Positions 7,085 to 10,392 of a stretch of 10,392 bases of DNA are shown one piece after another. Below the pieces are notes generated by a model. That model was not told the DNA's origin. It made no database searches and was given only the letters and a program-made list of their open reading frames with translations. The DNA comes from Komagataeibacter kakiaceti JCM 25156. Lineage in GTDB: Bacteria > Pseudomonadota > Alphaproteobacteria > Acetobacterales > Acetobacteraceae. The stretch is taken from assembly GCF_000613305.1 (NCBI RefSeq), contig NZ_BAIO01000049.1, positions 1-10,392 of the forward strand, written 5' to 3'. Made by a program: the position numbers and the translations under genes. How positions within the stretch are numbered: position 1 is the first letter of the stretch; the number at the start of each line of letters is the position of its first letter.

Positions 7085-7139
7085 GCCGTGGGCGCGCGGG
7101 CGTCCACGGCATAGTGCCTGCTGATCCCGGTGGGCCGGG
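7085..7139 (-). promoter_or_regulatory. GC-rich structured leader of rtcB (two hairpins)
   Basis: On the minus strand, between the candidate Y RNA and rtcB, there are two stems. One is CCCGG (7139-7135) / CCGGG (7130-7126) with a CCCA loop. The other is GCCGTGG (7110-7104) / CCACGGC (7091-7085) with a 12-base loop, ending 15 bases before the rtcB ATG. They could affect rtcB translation, protect processed ends, or be part of a second small RNA. Function is inferred only from position. Confidence 0.35.
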
Positions 7140-7143
7140 TGGT

Positions 7144-7240
7144 GAAAAAAGTTCTGGCGACAAGGGGTTGGAGGGACAAAGAGGGGAGGGTTCCCGTAAG
7201 AGTGGCCTCGTGACTGTAGTCCCCCCGGCATTCGCCAGAG
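7144..7240 (-). ncRNA. Candidate Y RNA (Ro60-bound noncoding RNA)
   Basis: The minus strand starts 5 bases after the TROVE stop codon and ends in CUUUUUUC (7151-7144). The ends pair perfectly over 8 bp: UCUGGCGA (7239-7232) with UCGCCAGA (7160-7153). After an internal loop (AUGCC / AACCCCUUG) a second 8-bp stem forms with one G-U pair: GGGGGGAC (7226-7219) with GUCCCUCC (7177-7170). The 41-base apical part has no clear single fold. Bacterial Y RNAs are about 80-120 nt, have paired ends forming the Ro60-binding stem, often end in U, and lie next to the Ro60 gene. In Salmonella, yrl genes sit between rsr and rtcBA, the same position. I find no tRNA-like T-loop as in YrlA. The alternative is a long-stem terminator or attenuator. 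Confidence 0.6.
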
Positions 7241-7244
7241 CTGT

Positions 7245-8801
7245 TCAGAGGGGTTGGGCCATGATCTGCCCAACCCAGTGCGTGGCTTCCATCCGGCCCG
7301 ATGTGAATTCGGCCATCTGGTCAAAAACCGCATCGGAAAAGCCGCCAATATTCAGCATATCCCACCGTTCGGGTGCCTGTGTGGCGCCATAGGGCTGGAT
7401 GTCGATACAGATGAGGCGCGCCGCCGGATTACGGGCTTTCAGCTTTGCCCATTCCCGCATCATGGCCGTGACTCTCCCATCGGGCCATGCGTTGCCCCAC
7501 GATGCGTTGTCCGATACGAACACGACAAGATCCGCCACCTCGTTCCGGGCATTGAGCCATGCCAGCGGGGCAGCGCAATCCGTGCCGCCACCGCCCAGTT
7601 CCGCAAGGCGGCAGACGTTGGCCAAGATCGTATCGCCGGGCTCCAGAACAACGTCACGTACCTGCATGGCAAAGGGCAGAATGCGGGCGGCAGGATTGCC
7701 GCGCCTGATCGCTACCGCCACAAGGGCCGCAACATCAATGCACTGCACCGCCGAGGTGGCGCTCCCCCGGTAGCCCGTGACCGGCGCATGCATGGACGCC
7801 GATACATCGGGGCATATCACCACATGCCCGGCAAGGTGGGGCACATTGCTCACCGCGCGTTCCATGGCGTCGTGCAGGGCCTCTCTCAGGGCGGGGGGCA
7901 CAGCCGGGTCCAGCGCTTTCAGGGTCGCAAGCAACTGGTAGGGCTGGGCCCTAGCCGCCCTGAACCGTTCATGGTCGCGCAGCACCGCCGCCACATGGGC
8001 CACCACCTCCGGATCATCAAAGGCGCCATTGCGTGTCAGCATGTTCAGCCCCTGCCGCAGGGTCTGCCATGACGCCATGCGGGCGACCATCCCCCACTGC
8101 GTGGGCGAGAGCGGCAGGCTGGCCAGAAGCTGGAACGGCACGGCGGGCACCCGTTCGGACTCCCCCGCGCGGAAGGCCAGCAGGTCCCGCACGATGGGCG
8201 GCAGGGCCGATACATCGACGGGCCTGCCGATCAGCCAGGCATGGAAAGCCTCACGTTGCGCATTGCCGGGGCGCGGATGGACCATGCGGATGATATCGGC
8301 CAGCGAAGGGTCAGTTCCGACCGAGGCCGCCAGAAGCTGCCCGTCGGATGCGCCATTGAGCCAGTCCCGCACCATGGCCTTCGGGCGTGAGCCCAGCGAC
8401 CTGCGCCCGGCCTGCCCGGAGCGCATGATCCGCACGAAGGTGCGCAGCATACGGCCGGAGGTCACGACCCGCGGGAACGCGCGGACAAACAGCGCCGTAT
8501 CGCGCAGGGACAGGATGGCCAGCAGCAGGGCGGGCGTATCCTTCATGTGCCCCCGGTTCCGGGCATGGATGGCTGTGCGGGCCAGGAAATCAGGGCTTAC
8601 GGCATGGGCCTGCTCGATCAGGGCCTGCACCTGCGTCTGGGCATCCTGATAATAGCCATCGCCAAAGGTACCCGTCATGGCAAGCTGGGCCAGCTTATGG
8701 GGCGCGCCAGGATCATAGGCGACGGCCCCGGCCACATTACGGGTATTGGCCCGTGGTATGAACCACTCCCGCAGCGATGCAAACACGGATCGGTCTGCCA
8801 T
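7245..8801 (-). CDS. rsr: Ro60-like TROVE/vWA RNA-binding protein (Rsr)
   Basis: A 518-residue ortholog-type member of the Ro60/TROVE family. These ring-shaped proteins bind Y RNAs and misfolded or structured RNAs and can hand RNA to exonucleases such as PNPase. The N-terminal 320 residues are helical HEAT-like TROVE repeats, with RTAIHARNRGHMKDTPALLL (75-94) as the typical block. The C-terminal von Willebrand A domain has an intact MIDAS metal site: DVSAS (D332, S334, S336), T407 in GGGGTDC and D431 in VSDNASW. The length equals that of known bacterial Rsr. The start is set at ATG 8801 (MADRSVFASL): AAGGA lies 9 bases upstream and the homology begins there, though the frame stays open further up to 8939. 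It heads a minus-strand unit with the Y RNA candidate and rtcB, divergent from rtcR, so RtcR probably controls it. Confidence 0.92.
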   Translation of the reverse strand: MADRSVFASLREWFIPRANTRNVAGAVAYDPGAPHKLAQLAMTGTFGDGYYQDAQTQVQALIEQAHAVSPDFLARTAIHARNRGHMKDTPALLLAILSLRDTALFVRAFPRVVTSGRMLRTFVRIMRSGQAGRRSLGSRPKAMVRDWLNGASDGQLLAASVGTDPSLADIIRMVHPRPGNAQREAFHAWLIGRPVDVSALPPIVRDLLAFRAGESERVPAVPFQLLASLPLSPTQWGMVARMASWQTLRQGLNMLTRNGAFDDPEVVAHVAAVLRDHERFRAARAQPYQLLATLKALDPAVPPALREALHDAMERAVSNVPHLAGHVVICPDVSASMHAPVTGYRGSATSAVQCIDVAALVAVAIRRGNPAARILPFAMQVRDVVLEPGDTILANVCRLAELGGGGTDCAAPLAWLNARNEVADLVVFVSDNASWGNAWPDGRVTAMMREWAKLKARNPAARLICIDIQPYGATQAPERWDMLNIGGFSDAVFDQMAEFTSGRMEATHWVGQIMAQPL

Positions 8802-8865
8802 GGCTCTGTTTCCTTTCTTCGTCATCTCCTTTTTCTGCCTGAGGGAAAGACGAAGAAAAAGAAAA

Positions 8866-8909
8866 ACGACAATTCCGTATAACCAATTGTTATTGAACTG
8901 AATTGTCGT
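8866..8909. promoter_or_regulatory. Inverted-repeat operator candidate in the rsr-rtcR divergent region
   Basis: ACGACAATTC (8866-8875) and GAATTGTCGT (8900-8909) are perfect 10-bp complements with centres 34 bp apart, about three helical turns. A third CCAATTGTT core lies between them (8883-8891). They sit 65-108 bases upstream of the rsr ATG and 69-112 bases upstream of the rtcR ATG. RtcR is the obvious candidate ligand, by position only. TTATAC on the minus strand (8882-8877) could be the rsr -10 box and would be covered by a bound protein. Confidence 0.5.
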
Positions 8910-8940
8910 GATTCTGGTGCGGGTGCTTCCAGAAAACATA

Positions 8941-8960
8941 TATGGATTTATATGGGTTTA
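8941..8960. repeat. Tandem 10-mers before rtcR
   Basis: TATGGATTTA and TATGGGTTTA follow each other directly, with nine of ten bases identical and one helical turn apart, 17 bases upstream of the rtcR ATG. They might be half-sites for a regulator or chance AT-rich sequence. Confidence 0.3.
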
Positions 8961-8977
8961 TCGTTTTATATAACGCC

Positions 8978-10392
8978 ATGCGTAATGTTGTCATCGGCTT
9001 CCTCGGAACCACCCTTGATCAGGGGCGTCGCTATTCATGGCGGCCTTCGGTACAGATCTGTGCCCATCCCGATTTTCCGGTCGACCGGTTGGAACTGCTC
9101 CATTCCCCTCACAACCTGCGGCTGGCCGAGAAGGTGGCGCGCGATATCGCGGCCCTGTCCCCCCGGACCGAGGTGCGGCTGGTGGGCATGGAAATCGACA
9201 ACCCGTGGGATTTTCAGGAAGTTTACGGAAAGCTGTATGATTTTGCCGAATCATATGGCTTTGACGAGGATCGGGAACGCTACTACGTCCACCTGACGAC
9301 TGGCACGCATGTGGCCCAGATCTGCTGGTTCCTGCTGACGGAAAGCCGTCATATCCCCGCTTGCCTGCTCCAGAGCGGACCACCACGGGGGGAGGACGCG
9401 CCCAACGGCACGATTGACATCATTGATCTTGACCTTGCGCGCTACAACGCGTTGCAGCGCCGTTTCGAGGCGGCGGCGCGTGAGCATTCCTACATGCTGC
9501 GCGGCGGCATCCCGACCAGAAATGCTGTCTTCCACAACGTGATAGAGCGGCTGGAACAGGTCGTGACCCGTTCGGATGAACCGATCCTGCTGGTGGGGGA
9601 AGCGGGCGTTGGCAAGACCACGCTTGCGCGGCGTATTCATGAACTGAAACTCCAGCGCCGCCGCATCAAGGGGCGTCTGGTGCATGTGAACTGCGCCGGG
9701 TTGCAGGGGCCGCACGCCATGGCCGCGCTGTTTGGTCAGCGGCGCAATGTCGTGGGGCTGGCGGGCACCGAACGGGCAGGCTTCCTGAGCGGGGCGGAAG
9801 GCGGGGTGCTGTTTCTTGATAATATCGACCTGCTGCCCCATGCGGAACAGGGCCTGCTGCTCGATGTGCTGGAAAGCGGCAGTTATTACCCCGTGGGGGC
9901 CGATACCGCGCAGAGCTGCCGCTTTCACCTGATTGCCGCGACCAGCCGGGACCTGCCCGTGCTGGCGCGGCAGGGTATCATGCGCCCGGACCTGCTGGCG
10001 CGTCTGGCGCTATGGGTTTTCCGCCTGCCGCCGCTGCGTGACCGGCGGGAGGATATGGAAGCTGAACTGACGTATGAACTGGAGGAAGCTGAACGGAGCC
10101 TGGGTTGCAAGACCGGTTTCAATGCGGATGCGATGGCGCGCTATCTGCGTTTCGCCCGTGACCCGGTCATGCCATGGGCGGGGAATTACCGGGATCTGTC
10201 GGCCTCGGTCCGCAGGTTGTGCACCCTTGCCGAACGTGGGCGCATCACCCTGCCGATGGTAGAGGCGGAAATCCTGATCCTGAGCCATCAGTGGGCGGCG
10301 GTCCGGCAGGATGGCGATCTTGCATTGCTGGCCGGGGTGCTGCCCGACCCGGCGGGCGTGGATGAGTTTGACCGGGCGCAGTTGGCGGCGGT
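8978..10392 (+). CDS. rtcR: RtcR-family CARF/AAA+ regulator with degenerate sigma54 loop, 3' end cut by window
   Basis: 471 codons are visible; the E. coli protein is about 530, so the C-terminal DNA-binding domain is outside. Residues 1-180 are the RtcR/CARF ligand domain (DRLELLH 36-42, NPWDFQEVY 75-83, HLTTGTHVAQICWFLL 105-120). The CARF domain is thought to sense RNA fragments with cyclic-phosphate ends and so switch on rtcBA. An AAA+ domain follows: Walker A GEAGVGKT (207-214), FLDN (279-282) at Walker B, RPDLLARL (336-343) in the arginine-finger region, and GNYRDLSASV (402-411) at sensor II. Two key motifs are lost. GAFTGA, which contacts sigma54, aligns ungapped with NVVGLA (257-262), and the Walker B glutamate is N282. 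The frame is intact, so this is not simple decay. ATG 8978 matches the conserved N-terminus but lacks a Shine-Dalgarno. It is divergent from rsr-rtcB, its likely target. Confidence 0.9.
   Translation, partial: MRNVVIGFLGTTLDQGRRYSWRPSVQICAHPDFPVDRLELLHSPHNLRLAEKVARDIAALSPRTEVRLVGMEIDNPWDFQEVYGKLYDFAESYGFDEDRERYYVHLTTGTHVAQICWFLLTESRHIPACLLQSGPPRGEDAPNGTIDIIDLDLARYNALQRRFEAAAREHSYMLRGGIPTRNAVFHNVIERLEQVVTRSDEPILLVGEAGVGKTTLARRIHELKLQRRRIKGRLVHVNCAGLQGPHAMAALFGQRRNVVGLAGTERAGFLSGAEGGVLFLDNIDLLPHAEQGLLLDVLESGSYYPVGADTAQSCRFHLIAATSRDLPVLARQGIMRPDLLARLALWVFRLPPLRDRREDMEAELTYELEEAERSLGCKTGFNADAMARYLRFARDPVMPWAGNYRDLSASVRRLCTLAERGRITLPMVEAEILILSHQWAAVRQDGDLALLAGVLPDPAGVDEFDRAQLAA

Noticed and set aside
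7161..7231. tRNA-like module as in YrlA within the Y RNA candidate
   Set aside because: No GTTCRANTC-type T-loop or D-loop sequence is visible in the apical part.
7144..7240. Simple intrinsic terminator of the rsr gene
   Set aside because: The closing stem spans about 70 bases containing a second long stem, unlike a compact terminator; a Y RNA explains the ends, position and neighbours better, though termination at the U-tract is still possible.
6359..8072. Long plus-strand open frames opposite rtcB and rsr
   Set aside because: High GC keeps antisense frames open; the minus-strand proteins carry intact catalytic motifs, so these are shadows.
8927..8940. Third copy of the intergenic repeat near rtcR
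   Set aside because: Only the 13-mer TCCAGAAAACATA is shared; the hairpins are absent, and one 13-base match in 10 kb can be chance.
9600..9640. RtcR as a decaying pseudogene
   Set aside because: All 471 visible codons are open, Walker A and the CARF motif are intact, and changes are confined to the sigma54 loop and Walker B, which suggests altered function rather than decay.
1..10392. CRISPR array, tRNA, rRNA, transposase or phage genes
   Set aside because: No regularly spaced short repeats, no tRNA or rRNA consensus and no recombinase motifs were seen on either strand.

Overview
The window most resembles an acetic acid bacterium (Acetobacteraceae, Alphaproteobacteria; Komagataeibacter or Gluconacetobacter is my best guess). 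This rests on GC-rich genes separated by markedly AT-rich intergenic stretches, on the family content, and on a repeated hairpin element (arms GAAGCTTTTT / AAAAAGCTTC) that I associate from memory with Komagataeibacter. The taxonomy is inference.

Left part (1-2796): the 3' end of a DUF3500-family gene interrupted by a one-base frame break near 521. It is translationally coupled (TGATG overlap) to a small exported protein that looks like the extracytoplasmic N-terminal domain of HupE/UreJ-type proteins. After a leader with a strong inverted repeat comes the Na+/H+ antiporter gene nhaA, whose last 14 codons are pushed out of frame by another apparent one-base loss.

Middle (2797-5617): a stand-alone LigD-type primase-polymerase domain gene (NHEJ family), a YkgJ-type cysteine-cluster gene that is also frame-broken, two diverged copies of a structured intergenic repeat on either side of it, and a small exported Pro/Tyr/Gly-rich protein with its own promoter. 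All three frame breaks in this half go in the same direction, and two occur at the same heptamer, so sequencing error and gene decay must be told apart.

Right part (5640-10392): an RNA repair/quality-control locus. On the minus strand lie a Ro60-like TROVE/vWA protein, a 175-bp gap and the RNA ligase RtcB. Divergent on the plus strand is the regulator RtcR, cut by the window edge. The gap folds on the minus strand into a roughly 90-nt hairpin RNA whose ends pair over 8 bp and run into a U-tract. This is the position and form expected of a bacterial Y RNA, the partner of Ro60, as in the rsr-yrl-rtcBA operon of Salmonella. No RtcA is present.

The most unusual point is RtcR. Its CARF ligand domain and Walker A are kept, but the sigma54-contact loop (GAFTGA) reads NVVGLA and the Walker B glutamate is Asn. 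In agreement, the divergent promoter region has no GG-N10-GC sigma54 promoter on the TROVE strand. It does carry a perfect 10-bp inverted repeat that could be an operator. I infer a Ro60-Y RNA-RtcB module whose regulator has been rewired away from classical sigma54 activation.
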